From Streptomyces sp. CHD11 (GTDB taxonomy: Bacteria; Actinomycetota; Actinomycetes; Streptomycetales; Streptomycetaceae): DNA of 64,000 nt. The position numbers were made by a program, and so were the translations under genes. Each line of letters starts with the position of its first letter. Positions within the stretch are counted from its first letter, which is position 1. The DNA lies in contig NZ_JABTTS010000004.1 in NCBI RefSeq assembly GCF_018638295.1, positions 62,001 to 126,000 on the forward strand, in the 5' to 3' direction. Under the pieces are notes generated by a model, which saw only the letters and a list, made by a program, of their open reading frames with translations, was not told where the DNA came from and did no database searches. Positions 1 through 9,585 of this stretch are shown in pieces.

Positions 1-603
1 CGCGGGGACGGCCACTTCGACGACGAACTCCTGCCCGTGACCCGCCCGGACGGCGTGGTCGTCGACACCGACGAATGCGTCCGCGAGGACACCTCGGCCG
101 AGAAGCTGGCCCGGCTGAAGCCCGTCTTCCGGGCCGGCGGTTCGGTGACCGCGGGCAACGCCTCCCCGATGAACGACGGCGCGGCGGGCCTCGTCCTCGT
201 CAGCGAGGAGGCACTGAACGAACTGGGACTGGAGTCGCTGGGCCGCTATGTCGCCGGAGGCTCCGCGGGTGTCCACCCCGACGTCATGGGCATCGGCCCG
301 GTCCCCGCCACGCGCAAGGTACTCGCCCGCGCCGGCTGGACCATCGGCGACGTCGAGGAGGCCGAGTTCAACGAGGCGTTCGCGGCCCAGGCCCTCGCCT
401 GCGTGGACCAGCTCGGCATCGACCCCGACCTGGTCAACCCCAGCGGCGGCGCGATCGCCCTGGGCCATCCGCTGGGCTGCTCCGGCGCCCGCATCCTCAC
501 CACCCTGCTGCACCGGATGCGCCGCACCGGCGCCGGACGCGGGCTCGCGACGATGTGCGTGGGAGTGGGACAGGGCAGCGCAGTGCTGGTCGAGCGGCAC
601 TGA
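1..603 (+). CDS. acetyl-CoA acetyltransferase (thiolase), 3' part only
   Basis: The gene enters from the left edge, so only the last 200 residues are present. The frame is open from base 1. Thiolases condense or cleave acyl-CoA and acetyl-CoA in beta-oxidation and related pathways. The visible part holds the C-terminal thiolase fold: [22 protein letters not shown], the histidine motif [16 protein letters not shown], and near the end [13 protein letters not shown], which carries the second catalytic cysteine. All key residues of this half are intact, so it looks functional. The nucleophilic cysteine of the N-terminal half lies outside the window. Which acyl chain it prefers cannot be told from here. 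Confidence 0.93.
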   Translation, partial: RGDGHFDDELLPVTRPDGVVVDTDECVREDTSAEKLARLKPVFRAGGSVTAGNASPMNDGAAGLVLVSEEALNELGLESLGRYVAGGSAGVHPDVMGIGPVPATRKVLARAGWTIGDVEEAEFNEAFAAQALACVDQLGIDPDLVNPSGGAIALGHPLGCSGARILTTLLHRMRRTGAGRGLATMCVGVGQGSAVLVERH

Positions 604-679
604 GCACCCCACCCCGGAACCATCAGGCGAGACGCTCCTTACCCGGGTCCGCTGCCTGCGCATAGCATCGGCCCCCGCG

Positions 680-1453
680 ATGAACATCATGAACCTCTGG
701 CACCTGGGCGGCTGGGAATTCGCCGCGCTCGCCTTCGCCGCCCTGCTCGTCGGCTTCTCCAAGACCGCCGTCAGCGGTGCCAACACGGTCAGCCTGGCGA
801 TCTTCGCCGCCGTGCTGCCCGCCAAGGCTTCCACCGGCGTCCTGCTGCCCATCCTGATCGCCGGGGACGTGCTCGCCGTCCTCATCTACCGACGGCACGC
901 CCACTGGCCCACGCTGTGGCGGCTGTTCCCGGCGGTCGCGGCCGGCGTCGTCGCCGGCACCGTGTTCCTGACGTGGGCGGACGACGGCGTCGTACGGTCC
1001 TCGATCGGAGCGATCCTGCTGCTGATGGCCGGCGTGACGGTGTGGCGGCGGCGCACGGCCGGGGCCGGCGAAGAACCGGAGGAGGTCACCACCAGGGCCG
1101 GCCGTGCGAAGGCCCGCTCCTACGGTGTCCTCGGCGGCTTCACCACCATGGTCGCCAACGCGGGCGGTCCGGTGATGTCCCTGTACCTGCTCTCCGCCGG
1201 CTTCCGGAAGCTGGGCTTCCTGGGAACGTCGGCGTTCTTCTTCCTGATCGTCAACACCTCCAAGCTGCCGTTCAGCGCCGGGCTCGGCCTCATCGACGCC
1301 GACTCGCTGCTGCTCGACGCCGCGCTCGTGCTGTTCGTCGTGCCGGGTGCGCTGCTCGGCAGATGGGCCGTGAACAGGATCAACCAGCGCCTCTTCGAGC
1401 GGGTGGTGATCGCGGCGACCGTGGTGGGCGGCGTGCAGCTACTGGTGAGCTGA
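680..1453 (+). CDS. TauE/SafE-family sulfite exporter-like membrane protein
   Basis: This 257-residue integral membrane protein begins MNIMNLWHLGGWEF. It has the N-terminal repeat typical of TauE/SafE (DUF81) permeases: an ALLVGFSKTAVSG loop followed by a hydrophobic segment. About seven hydrophobic segments are visible, with a charged loop rich in R and E near residues 125-145. A second half-repeat (VLGGFTTMVANAGGPVMSLYL) follows. Family members move sulfite, sulfonates or other organic anions across the membrane. The real substrate is unknown here. The gene runs towards the diacylglycerol-kinase gene and the two overlap by 15 bp at their 3' ends. Confidence 0.9.
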   Translation: MNIMNLWHLGGWEFAALAFAALLVGFSKTAVSGANTVSLAIFAAVLPAKASTGVLLPILIAGDVLAVLIYRRHAHWPTLWRLFPAVAAGVVAGTVFLTWADDGVVRSSIGAILLLMAGVTVWRRRTAGAGEEPEEVTTRAGRAKARSYGVLGGFTTMVANAGGPVMSLYLLSAGFRKLGFLGTSAFFFLIVNTSKLPFSAGLGLIDADSLLLDAALVLFVVPGALLGRWAVNRINQRLFERVVIAATVVGGVQLLVS

Positions 1454-2890
1454 GGACGACCCGGCCGACTCGTTCCGCTCACCCGGACCCGGCTCCGCGT
1501 GCCGCGGGTCCGGCCGTGCGGACCCGGACGGCCCGACGGCGTGCGGGCGGTGGAGCCGGCTCGGCGCGGCGGTACGGCCGACCGTCGCCGCCAGCTTGCG
1601 CAGCCGCCGCCAGTCCAGCCGTGGCGGGCCCGCGGTGACACCGGGCCGCCTGCGCGGGACCCGGACCCGGAGCGCACCGGGTGCGATGCGGCAGCGGACG
1701 GGGGCGGGCAGCACCATGGCCTCGCCGTCGACGCCGGCCTCGATCTCCTCCCGGTCCGCCTCGATCAGGACCTCGGGGGCGGTCAGAATGGTGAGCCCGC
1801 TCGGCTCCGGGTTCAGCAGCAGCGCTGCGGCGCCGACGGCGCCCTCCAACTTGACTCCCAGCACACCGAGCGCGGCGGAGTCGAGCCGTTCACGCCGGCC
1901 CAGCCCGAAGGGGTCGCCGGTGCGGTACGGATTGTTGCTGACCAGCACGGCCTGCGGAGCGGTCAGCGTGGTGTCCCCCGCGTGCACCACCAGCCGGGGC
2001 CCCTGCTGCCCGGTGAGCAGCTCCGGCAGCATGTCCAGACTGGTGCCGATCTTGTCGTCCCGGTAGGCGGGACTCTGCACGATCGCCGCGTACGCCCCGA
2101 AGGACGCGTTGTTCACGAACGGCTGCTCCCCGGCGAACCCCAGGTCGACACGGAGTTCCACCCCGTCGGTGAGCGCGTCCAGACAGGCGGCGGGGTTCCC
2201 GCGGTCGAGGCCGAGATCGAGGGCGAAGTGGTTGCGGGTCCCGGCGCTGATGACCAGGAACGGGATGTCGTGCTCGGCGGCCACGGCCGCGACCAGCGCC
2301 TGCGTGCCGTCGCCGCCGGCCGCGCCCAGCAGATCGGCCCCGTCCGCCACGGCGGCACGGGCCAGCCCGGTCACGTCGTGCTGCTTGCCGGGCTCCAGCA
2401 GCACCACACGGGCGCCCAGCCGTTCGGCCTTCTCCCGGAGCCGGAACCGGCCCACCTTGCCGCCGCCGGAGCGCGGATTCATGATCAGCACCGGCTTGCG
2501 GGGCGGCGGCAGCCGCCGCTCCCGCATCGGGGCGTGCCCGCCGCCCGCACCGCGCAGCGCGTATCTGCCGCTCCACACCGCCAGACCCCACAGGCCCACG
2601 GACACCAGCAGCGCCCAGAACAGCGTCACGGCGAACAGGGTCAGCAGAGCGGCGGGGACACACACGGCGATCAGCGCCGACACCCACCGCAGCGGTCCCC
2701 GCAGGGTCAGCGTCCACCACACCGCGGCCGCGCTGAGCGCCAGCCCCGCCACCCCGCACACCAGCAGCAGCAGACCGCGCAGCCCGCCGTAGACCAAGGG
2801 GGTCGTGATCGCGGCCGCGGCGGCGGCCAGCGCCCCCCGCGCCGCCCAGCGCTGGGCGTGATAGCCCCGCTCGCTCCAGTCCACGGCCAT
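1439..2890 (-). CDS. diacylglycerol kinase family protein with N-terminal membrane segments
   Basis: The protein has 483 residues. The first about 110 residues contain three or four hydrophobic segments. The DAGK catalytic domain follows, with NPRSGGGK at about 138-145 and the nucleotide-binding GGDGT at about 192-196. The later SAGTRNHFALDLG and VNNASFGAYA blocks are typical of the bacterial YegS/BmrU lipid kinase group. It probably phosphorylates a membrane lipid or polyprenol-type substrate. The last about 70 residues are Pro/Arg/Ser-rich and look disordered. The 3' end overlaps the convergent permease gene by 15 bp. Confidence 0.9.
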   Translation of the reverse strand: MAVDWSERGYHAQRWAARGALAAAAAAITTPLVYGGLRGLLLLVCGVAGLALSAAAVWWTLTLRGPLRWVSALIAVCVPAALLTLFAVTLFWALLVSVGLWGLAVWSGRYALRGAGGGHAPMRERRLPPPRKPVLIMNPRSGGGKVGRFRLREKAERLGARVVLLEPGKQHDVTGLARAAVADGADLLGAAGGDGTQALVAAVAAEHDIPFLVISAGTRNHFALDLGLDRGNPAACLDALTDGVELRVDLGFAGEQPFVNNASFGAYAAIVQSPAYRDDKIGTSLDMLPELLTGQQGPRLVVHAGDTTLTAPQAVLVSNNPYRTGDPFGLGRRERLDSAALGVLGVKLEGAVGAAALLLNPEPSGLTILTAPEVLIEADREEIEAGVDGEAMVLPAPVRCRIAPGALRVRVPRRRPGVTAGPPRLDWRRLRKLAATVGRTAAPSRLHRPHAVGPSGSARPDPRHAEPGPGERNESAGSSSAHQ

Positions 2891-3009
2891 GACTCCTCCA
2901 GTCGCCCGGCGTCATCGTAGGGCGTGTACGCACATGCGTGCGGCCGGATGACGATCACCGGCGGAGGTCCGGTGCCGGACGCGCCGTCCGGGCCCGTACT
3001 CTCACGCCC

Positions 3010-3759
3010 ATGCTCCCGCACGTCCTGGTCCTCGGCGGCACCACCGAGGCACGCGCACTGGCCACCGCCCTGACCGGCCGGCCCGGAATCCGGGTGACCA
3101 CCTCCCTGGCCGGGCGGGTGAGCCGGCCCGGCGCGCTCGCCGGTGACGTACGCGTGGGCGGATTCGGCGGAGCGGAGGGACTGGCGGCCTGGCTGCGCGA
3201 GCGGCGTGTGGACGCCCTGGTCGACGCGACGCATCCGTTCGCCGGGACGATCACGGCGAACGCGGCACGCGCCGCGGCCGCCACCGGCGTCCCTCTGGTG
3301 GTCCTGCGCCGCCCGGGCTGGCGGCCGGGACCGGGGGACCGCTGGCACCCGGTTCCCTCCCTGGAGGCGGCGGCCGCCCTGCTGCCCCGGCTCGGGGACC
3401 GGGTGTTCCTCACCACCGGCCGGATGGGCCTCGCCGCCTTCGCCCCTCTGGCGCGACTCCACTTCGTCGTACGCTCGGTGGAACCCCCCGAGCCGCCCCT
3501 GCCGGCGCACACCCACGTCCTGCTCGCCCGGGGCCCCTTCACCGTGGCCGGTGAGACGGCCCTCCTGCGCGACCATCGCATCGATGTACTGGTGACCAAG
3601 GACAGCGGCGGCGCGGCGACCTCGGCGAAACTCGGCGCGGCGCGCGATCTCGGCCTCCCGGTCGTGGTCGTACGACGCCCGCCCCTGCCGGACGGCGTCA
3701 CCCCGGTCGGCGACGTACCGTCGGCCCTGGGCGCACTGGACGCCCTCGCCGGCCCCTGA
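3010..3759 (+). CDS. cobK: cobalt-precorrin-6A / precorrin-6A reductase
   Basis: This is the NADPH-dependent precorrin-6A reductase (CobK/CbiJ) step of cobalamin corrin-ring synthesis, with 249 residues from this start. MLPHVLVLGGTTEARALA is the family's N-terminal nucleotide-binding turn. VDALVDATHPFAGTITANA, FLTTGRMGL and VTKDSGGAATSAKL are the characteristic later blocks. An upstream in-frame ATG at 2938 would add 24 Arg-rich residues not expected in the family, so the 3010 start is preferred. It faces cobF (precorrin-6A synthase), the preceding enzyme of the pathway, across a 164-bp intergenic region. Confidence 0.93.
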   Translation: MLPHVLVLGGTTEARALATALTGRPGIRVTTSLAGRVSRPGALAGDVRVGGFGGAEGLAAWLRERRVDALVDATHPFAGTITANAARAAAATGVPLVVLRRPGWRPGPGDRWHPVPSLEAAAALLPRLGDRVFLTTGRMGLAAFAPLARLHFVVRSVEPPEPPLPAHTHVLLARGPFTVAGETALLRDHRIDVLVTKDSGGAATSAKLGAARDLGLPVVVVRRPPLPDGVTPVGDVPSALGALDALAGP

Positions 3760-3923
3760 CCCGAGCGCCTCTCGTCCGGCCCCGTGCCTCTCCGTCCGGT
3801 CGCGCGACTCCCGTCCCGCGCGGGTGCGCAGGCGAGCGGGACGGGGCCCGGCTCCGATCCGCCGTTGCCGGCGGCCGGCCGGGTGCGGCAGGCCGGATCG
3901 GTCCCGGTTGTCCGTCCGGCCGT

Positions 3924-4715
3924 TCAGTCCCCGGCCGGCCTGCGGCGCAGCAGGTACGTGTCCATGATCCAGCCCTTGCGCTCACGGGCCTCAGCGCGCA
4001 ACCGCTCGATGCGCGGAGCGGCCTCGGCGAGCGGGCCCGAGACGAGGATCTCGTCCGGAGTGCCGATGTAGGCGCCCCAGTAGATGTCGATGTCCTGGTC
4101 GGCGTACGCACGGAAGGCCTGGTGGGCGTCCAGCATCACCACCACGTCGTCCACACCCTCCGGGAAACCCTCGGCGAGCCTGCGGCCCGTGGTGATCTGG
4201 ACCGGGCGGGCGACCCGGTTGAGCCCCGTGCGGTGCCGGGCCACGAGCGCCGAGACGCTGCTGATGCCCGGCACGACGTCGTAGTCGAACGCGACACGGC
4301 CCCGCTCCCGGACCTCCTCGAGGATCCCCAGCGTGCTGTCGTAGAGCGACGGGTCGCCCCACACCAGGAACGCACCGGTCTGGTCCTCCCCCAGCTCCCC
4401 GGCGATCAGCCGCTCGTAGATGTCAGCGCGGGCGCTGCGCCAGTCGCCGACGGCGGGGGAGTAGGCGGACCCGCCCGCCGACCGGTCCCGCTCCGGGTCA
4501 CGCGCCTCGACGACGCGGTAGGCGCCCCCCGGTATGTGCGCGTCGAGCAGGTCCCGGCGCAGCCCGGTCAGGTCCGCCTTCGCCTCCCCCTTGTCCAGGA
4601 TGAAGAAGACGTCCGTGTCCCGCAGCGCCCTGACCGCCTGCAGGGTCAGCTGCTCGGGGTCGCCCGCACCGATACCGATGACGTGAATCTCTCGCACGCC
4701 CCGAGTCTGCCGCAC
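3924..4715 (-). CDS. cobF: precorrin-6A synthase (deacetylating)
   Basis: CobF is an S-adenosylmethionine-dependent methyltransferase that methylates C-1 and removes acetate to give precorrin-6A in aerobic cobalamin synthesis. The protein has up to 263 residues. The tetrapyrrole methylase fold is clear: REIHVIGIGAGDPEQLT at the start, then LVWGDPSLYDSTL and VVPGISSVSALVARH. A GTG seven codons in (VREIHVIG) could be the true start. It is convergent with cobK, so substrate and product enzymes sit side by side although the rest of the corrin pathway is not in the window. Confidence 0.93.
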   Translation of the reverse strand: MRQTRGVREIHVIGIGAGDPEQLTLQAVRALRDTDVFFILDKGEAKADLTGLRRDLLDAHIPGGAYRVVEARDPERDRSAGGSAYSPAVGDWRSARADIYERLIAGELGEDQTGAFLVWGDPSLYDSTLGILEEVRERGRVAFDYDVVPGISSVSALVARHRTGLNRVARPVQITTGRRLAEGFPEGVDDVVVMLDAHQAFRAYADQDIDIYWGAYIGTPDEILVSGPLAEAAPRIERLRAEARERKGWIMDTYLLRRRPAGD

Positions 4716-4755
4716 GGCACTGACAGTGCGTACACCGCACCCGACCGCTCCGGAC

Positions 4756-5280
4756 TCAGGAGACGGACCGCAGCCGGGGCGCCCGCGCCCCCGCGTCCAC
4801 CGGGGCGCCCCGCTCCACCTCCGAGGCCAGGTCCCGGGCCCAGGCGATCACCCCGTGAAGGTCGATCCCGTGCGGCCGGGGGCCGGCCCCGGCCGCCCAC
4901 TCCTCCACCGCGCCGGCCCCGCGCCGCAGCAGCCGCGCCCCGCCGGTGACGTTCCCCCGCGCGGCGTGGGTGAGCCCCACGGCGAGCTGGGCCAGCCCCC
5001 GCCACAGCTCACGCTCCTCCTGCGGCCCCGACTTCCAGGCGTCCTCGAACACCTCGTGCGCGTGGAACGGCTTCCCCTCGTCCAGCAGCCGCTGTGCCTC
5101 CGCCACGCTCTCCTCCGGCCGCCGCACCACCCCCTCCGGCTGCCGGGCCACGCCCTCGGTGCCGTACGGCAGCGGCCGTCCGAGTCCGTCACGGGGCCGC
5201 GCGTTGCGTGCCCGTCCCTCGGTGTCCCGGTCCCGCGCGGTGGACGTCCGGCGCGGGGAAGTGTCGTCCATGCTTCCCAT
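4756..5280 (-). CDS. DUF309 domain-containing protein
   Basis: The product has 174 residues (171 if the ATG at 5271 is used). The conserved DUF309 core is visible at about residues 85-120: an FHAHEVFEDAWKSG motif followed by ERELWRGLAQLAVGLTH. These are the His/Glu/Trp residues shared by this small helical family, whose function is unknown. The N-terminal 70 residues are polar, Arg-rich and probably disordered. It is transcribed away from the tRNA-Pro gene and is the last core gene before the accessory interval. Confidence 0.85.
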   Translation of the reverse strand: MGSMDDTSPRRTSTARDRDTEGRARNARPRDGLGRPLPYGTEGVARQPEGVVRRPEESVAEAQRLLDEGKPFHAHEVFEDAWKSGPQEERELWRGLAQLAVGLTHAARGNVTGGARLLRRGAGAVEEWAAGAGPRPHGIDLHGVIAWARDLASEVERGAPVDAGARAPRLRSVS

Positions 5281-5379
5281 ACGCCGATTGTCCCGCGTCC
5301 GGGCCCGCTTCGGAGCGGTCACGGCTGTGGGGTAAAGTGATCCTCGCGTGATCACGCGGTTCACCCCACGTGAGCACAC

Positions 5380-5460
<81 letters not shown>

Positions 5461-5472
5461 AAGTCGCAGGTC

Positions 5473-5506
5473 AGAGGGTCCGTCGGAGGAATCCGGCGGG
5501 CCCTTT
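5473..5506 (+). terminator. hairpin terminator after tRNA-Pro
   Basis: AGAGGGTCCG (5473-5482) pairs over 10 bp, including two G-T pairs, with CGGGCCCTTT (5497-5506). It lies 20 nt past the tRNA end and is the expected transcript terminator. Confidence 0.7.
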
Positions 5507-5630
5507 GGCGTATGCCCTGGGGACGACTGGGGGAGCCGGTGGTCCAGAAGGCCGGTGAAGGTCTTGGTGAAGCGCTGCCCGGCCCTCAGGCCGGCCAGCT
5601 CTCCGGTCATGAACCGGCCGGTGCGAGGCC

Positions 5631-6100
5631 TCAGGTGCCACTTGTGTGGGTGAGTCCGCGGTTGATCAGTCGTCGGAGGCCGAGGGCGGCGGCTCGGGCA
5701 GGGAGCCGGATGGTGCCGCGGTGGCGGAGTTGGAGTTCGCCGTGGTGGACGGGCCATGCGACGGCGCGTTCGACCGGGGGCCGCCGACGGCGGCAGTCGG
5801 CCTGCCGGGCGGGGGCCGGTGGCGGCCTGGTGACGGGCGGCTGCCTGGAGGTCGTGCTGCGCGCGGATGGTCGGGATGCGTCCGGCTTCGGCTATTGGCG
5901 CACCTCTGACGCAAGGGGGCAGCCGTGCACGGGTCCCTGGTGTCGGCGGTGTCGGTGGTGAAGCCGTCGAGGGTGAAGCCGCCCGGGACGGCCGGCCGTG
6001 GTGGGACGGGCCTGAGGAACAGCCGGTGCCGGCCCTCACGGAGTGTTCGGCGGGCGTCGCCGGCGGAGCAGTCCGTGTCGCCGAGGACATCCCGGCAGAT
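5631..6100 (-). pseudogene. IS1182-type transposase remnant (C-terminal part, frameshifted)
   Basis: Reading the minus strand in three successive frames gives the C-terminal part of an IS1182-family transposase. The first frame, at the high-coordinate end, reads DVLGDTDCSAGDARR and then PRPAVPGGFTLDGFT. The second reads AGRIPTIRAQHDLQAAARHQ. The third reads RPPVERAVAWPVHHGELQLR and then LRRLINRGLTHTSGT, with a stop at 5631-5633. At least two frameshifts break it and the N-terminal half is missing, so it cannot be active. It ends about 180 bp from the tRNA and shows transposition in the island's history. Assignment is from remembered family sequence. Confidence 0.75.
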
Positions 6101-6123
6101 CCCGCCACTCTTCGGTTCGCTGG

Positions 6124-8763
6124 TCATCGGTCGGCGGCCTGGCCGTGCTCCTCCATGAACAGGTTCAGTTCCGCTGCCCGTTGCCGCACATCCCGGCGGG
6201 TTCTCACCTCGAGCTTTTCCAGCACGGCGGCGACATGGTTGTCGACGGTGCGGACCGACAGCACGAGCCGGTCGGCGATCTGTGCGTTGGTCAGGCCCTG
6301 GCCGACCAGCCGGGTGACTTCGACCTGGCGCCGCGTCAGGCCTGCTGGATTCCTGCGCGTCGTGGGGGCGGGACCGCGTGGGACCTGCGACACACCACGG
6401 GCACGCAGCCGGGCACGGACCATACGGGCCAGAGGCTTTGCCCTCAGTTCGTCCAGAATGTTCAAAGCGGTGAGCAATTCTTCCGGACGGTCGCTGTCGA
6501 CCAGCGCGGTGGCGTACTCGTAGACGAGTCCCGCCTCTTTCCACGCCGCGGCGGCTTCCTGCCAGCGTCCCGTCGCCTGCAGCACATGGGGGTGCTCCGG
6601 ATCGGCTGTATCGTCCGGATCGGGAGGGATACCACACTTGGCCAGCCAGTACGTCATCGTGGCCGTCGGTAGACGACATCCGGTACGGCGCATCGGCTCG
6701 TAGGCCGCGGTGGCGTACCGACGGGCCGCTTCACTGTCACCGCGCAGCCAGGCCGCCTCGGTGAGAGCCGTCATGAGTGGCCCGATGCGCTGCCACTCAC
6801 CGGTCGGCTCGGCCATGGCGAGGGCACGCTCCAGGAGCTCCTCGCCACCCTCCTCACCTCGTCGGATACGGACCCAGCCCTGGATGGCGAGAAGTCCGCC
6901 GCGCGTCTGAGGGGCCGCTCCGAACCGGTCCGAGCTGACCGTGCGTACCGCTTCGTCCCAGGAACCGAGGGCCATCTGCGCACTGGCCCGGGTCAACTCG
7001 ATGTGCCCGAGCAGCGCCAGGTGTTCCGAAGCCTCCGCCAACGTAGCCGCCTCGTCCAGCAGTTGGTGTGCTTCCCTGAGGAGCAGATCATCCAGCAGGC
7101 GCCAGGCAAGGGTGAGATACAGATGGCAGATCTGAGCGGTCTCACCTACGGACAGGGCGACCCGAAGGCTTTCCTCCAGCAGTTCGCGCCCTTCCGATCG
7201 CTGGCCGAGAGACCAGCGCGCGCATCCCAGATTGGACAGGGCATGGGCAAGGAGACCCGGAGCGTTCAAATGCCGGGCGAGCCCTACGGCTCGTTCGGCG
7301 GACACCGCGGCTTCGGCATGATGGTCGGCCAGCACCTGCAACTGTGTCTGGTGATTGCGGGCGTGCACGAGCAGTATCTGGTCCCCGGTGCCCTCCAGGG
7401 TCTCGACCGCCTCCTGCGCGGCCTGTTCCGCGGCAGCGCGCCGACCACTCCACCAGTACATGGAGGACAGTTTGTGCAGTCCGGCGCCGAGGGCGGGTTT
7501 GTCGGCGAGGCCGCGGTACAGCTCCGTGGCGTCCTCCTGGGCCGTGACAGCCGTGGGCCCGTCACCGACGGTGTGGCATTCCCAGGCGTACTCCTCCAGC
7601 AGCGTCGCGCGTTCGGCTGGGGTGAACAGAGCGTGGTCCTCGAGCACCGACCGGTAGAAGGCGGCCGCTTCGCGGTGTGCGCCGAGGCGGGCGGCTTCCC
7701 GGGCGGCCGGGGGGCCGAACCGGGCGACCGCCACCTGGTCCCCGGCCATCACCGCGTGGTGGACCAGCCTGGAGAGGTCGGCGTGCTCCGCGGTCGACAG
7801 CGTTGTCAGGACCCGGCGGTTGTACTCGGCCAGCCGCGTCACGGGCAGGGCGTCGGCGATCGCTCTTCTGCTCACCTCGTGCCGGAAGGAGATCTGGCGT
7901 GGGGTGACGATGATGATGCCGCGTTCCTCCGCGACGGTCAGTGACTGGACGGCGTCGCCCAGGAGCGCTTCGGCCAGCGGGCGTTCCACCGCGGTGGGAA
8001 TCACGGAAAGGGCTTCGAGGCAGTGCCGGACGGGGAGCGGCAGACGGTATACGCGGGCAAGCACGGCATCGACCACCGTGGGGGGCAGTTCCTCCGCACC
8101 GCGCTCGGCGAGAAGCTCGCCGAGGAAGAACGGGTTGCCGGCGGTGATGGAGTGCAACTGCTTCGCCTCCTGGTCCCCGCAGTCGCTGAGTGTCCGTACG
8201 GCGTTCGGGGAGAGCGGCTCGAGTGGCAGTCTGTGCAGTCTCTCCGCGTCGACCGCGGACGCCACCTGCCCGAGCAGCAGCCGCACGGGGTGATCCGACG
8301 ACAGTTCCTCGTCCCGGTAGGTGAGCAGCAGGAGGACCGGCAGATCACCGACCCGCCGGCTCAGATAACGCAGGACATCGAGCGTGGCGTCGTCGGCCCA
8401 GTGCACGTCCTCCACCACGAGCACGGTCGCGTGCCCTGCCGCGCTGAGCTCCGTCCGCAGCTCCAGCAGCAACTCCTCCAGGTCGACCCCGCCGCGCAGG
8501 GCGCTGGTCAGGGCAGTACCCACACTGCCGACCATGTCCCGGAAGGGACCGAGGACACGGGGTGTGGTGAGGTCGTCGCAGCAGCCGGCCAGCATGCGTA
8601 CACCGTCGGGCAGGCGGTCGCGCAGGGCGGCGACGACACTCGACTTGCCGATTCCCGCCTCGCCGTGGACGAGGGCCACCGAGCCACATCCCTGAACCGC
8701 GCCCTCGACCGCCTGTGCCAGGGTGGCGAGAGCGGCCTCGCGCTCCAGCAGAGGTAATTTCAT
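6124..8763 (-). CDS. LuxR-family transcriptional regulator with AAA ATPase domain (LAL type)
   Basis: This large regulator has 879 residues from the ATG at 8763. The Walker A motif GEAGIGKSS is at about 34-42 and the Walker B-like VLVVEDVHWADD follows about 80 residues later. A long helical, TPR-like middle region comes next. The C-terminal LuxR helix-turn-helix reads LTRRQVEVTRLVGQGLTNAQ, then IADRLVLSVRTVDNH, at about 810-865. LAL regulators usually activate secondary-metabolite or sugar-uptake operons near them. Here the neighbours are an IS remnant and a SorC-type regulator, so the target is unclear. The following 820 bp upstream carry no recognised gene. Confidence 0.92.
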   Translation of the reverse strand: MKLPLLEREAALATLAQAVEGAVQGCGSVALVHGEAGIGKSSVVAALRDRLPDGVRMLAGCCDDLTTPRVLGPFRDMVGSVGTALTSALRGGVDLEELLLELRTELSAAGHATVLVVEDVHWADDATLDVLRYLSRRVGDLPVLLLLTYRDEELSSDHPVRLLLGQVASAVDAERLHRLPLEPLSPNAVRTLSDCGDQEAKQLHSITAGNPFFLGELLAERGAEELPPTVVDAVLARVYRLPLPVRHCLEALSVIPTAVERPLAEALLGDAVQSLTVAEERGIIIVTPRQISFRHEVSRRAIADALPVTRLAEYNRRVLTTLSTAEHADLSRLVHHAVMAGDQVAVARFGPPAAREAARLGAHREAAAFYRSVLEDHALFTPAERATLLEEYAWECHTVGDGPTAVTAQEDATELYRGLADKPALGAGLHKLSSMYWWSGRRAAAEQAAQEAVETLEGTGDQILLVHARNHQTQLQVLADHHAEAAVSAERAVGLARHLNAPGLLAHALSNLGCARWSLGQRSEGRELLEESLRVALSVGETAQICHLYLTLAWRLLDDLLLREAHQLLDEAATLAEASEHLALLGHIELTRASAQMALGSWDEAVRTVSSDRFGAAPQTRGGLLAIQGWVRIRRGEEGGEELLERALAMAEPTGEWQRIGPLMTALTEAAWLRGDSEAARRYATAAYEPMRRTGCRLPTATMTYWLAKCGIPPDPDDTADPEHPHVLQATGRWQEAAAAWKEAGLVYEYATALVDSDRPEELLTALNILDELRAKPLARMVRARLRARGVSQVPRGPAPTTRRNPAGLTRRQVEVTRLVGQGLTNAQIADRLVLSVRTVDNHVAAVLEKLEVRTRRDVRQRAAELNLFMEEHGQAADR

Positions 8764-9585
8764 ACCGTCATTTTGGCAGCTTCCGCAGGGCATGCTGAAG
8801 CGGCACGGGGAAGGTCCCGGCATGTACGACGGACCTGGACCGTGCTCAGGACCCGCACATCATCAACGCACTTGGGTATTTCGGCTGTTGGGAGGCGTTG
8901 CCCAGGCCGGTGACGCACTCCTCCGGGGAGTTGGCGGTGCGGACGAGACGGTCGGGGGGGAGGAGGAGTCACCAACAGAACCGCCACCAGGACGACTTCG
9001 ACCGCCGCCGATGATTCCCCCCCACGAGGAACATCGACGACACCGGAGCCGCGGAACGAACAGCGGTACCGGTAGCCGGCGGATATCACACGGGTCGACC
9101 GGCCGGCCAAAGCGTCCACAACAGTCGGCGCCCCGGCTGGGAATGCAGCACCCTTACGAGCCGCCATGTTGTGTGACTCAGAGTATCCCGTGTCATGCGG
9201 TGGCCGGGGCGATCACGTCGCTCACTCCAGCTGTCGGGCTACCCAATTCGCGACGTGTCCGCGCATCGCCCGTAGGTATGGCCGGCCCGGCTCGTACGAC
9301 TCCCACTCCGACGACGCCCTGTCGCGGGAAAGTCAGGGGCACAGGGGTACGCTCTTTTATTTTTAGTGTGTATCAATCGGGCGAGGCCGTCGCCGAGATG
9401 ATCCCGGAAAAAGGCAAGCAGAAGCTCAAGAACCACGTTCTGGCTTACTTGCGACAGAATCACATGCGCCGGTTCTAAAAGCAGGTCGAGACGGATCCGG
9501 CCAACGCAGGGCGTATTGTGTCGTCCGTTTCAAGTGACTTCTGCCGCCTCAGGCGGCCCTGTGGCCCGACGGCAGCCGGGCGGAG
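8764..9585. other. gene-poor stretch in the island, no gene recognised
   Basis: No recognisable coding sequence was found in these 822 bp. A short open stretch ending at 9478 (VYQSGEAVAEMIPEKGKQK and a further 17 residues) has less biased, protein-like composition and could be the tail of a decayed gene; I do not recognise it. The hairpin GCCGCC-TCA-GGCGGC at 9543-9557 lies just past the stop of the SorC-type gene and may terminate it. An unusually AT-rich patch (CTTTTATTTTTAG) is at 9353-9365. Confidence 0.5.

Noticed and set aside
1499..2920. 473-residue open frame on the plus strand opposite the diacylglycerol-kinase gene
   Set aside because: Composition is Gln/Arg/Gly-rich, typical of antisense frames in high-GC DNA, and the opposite strand carries clear catalytic motifs.
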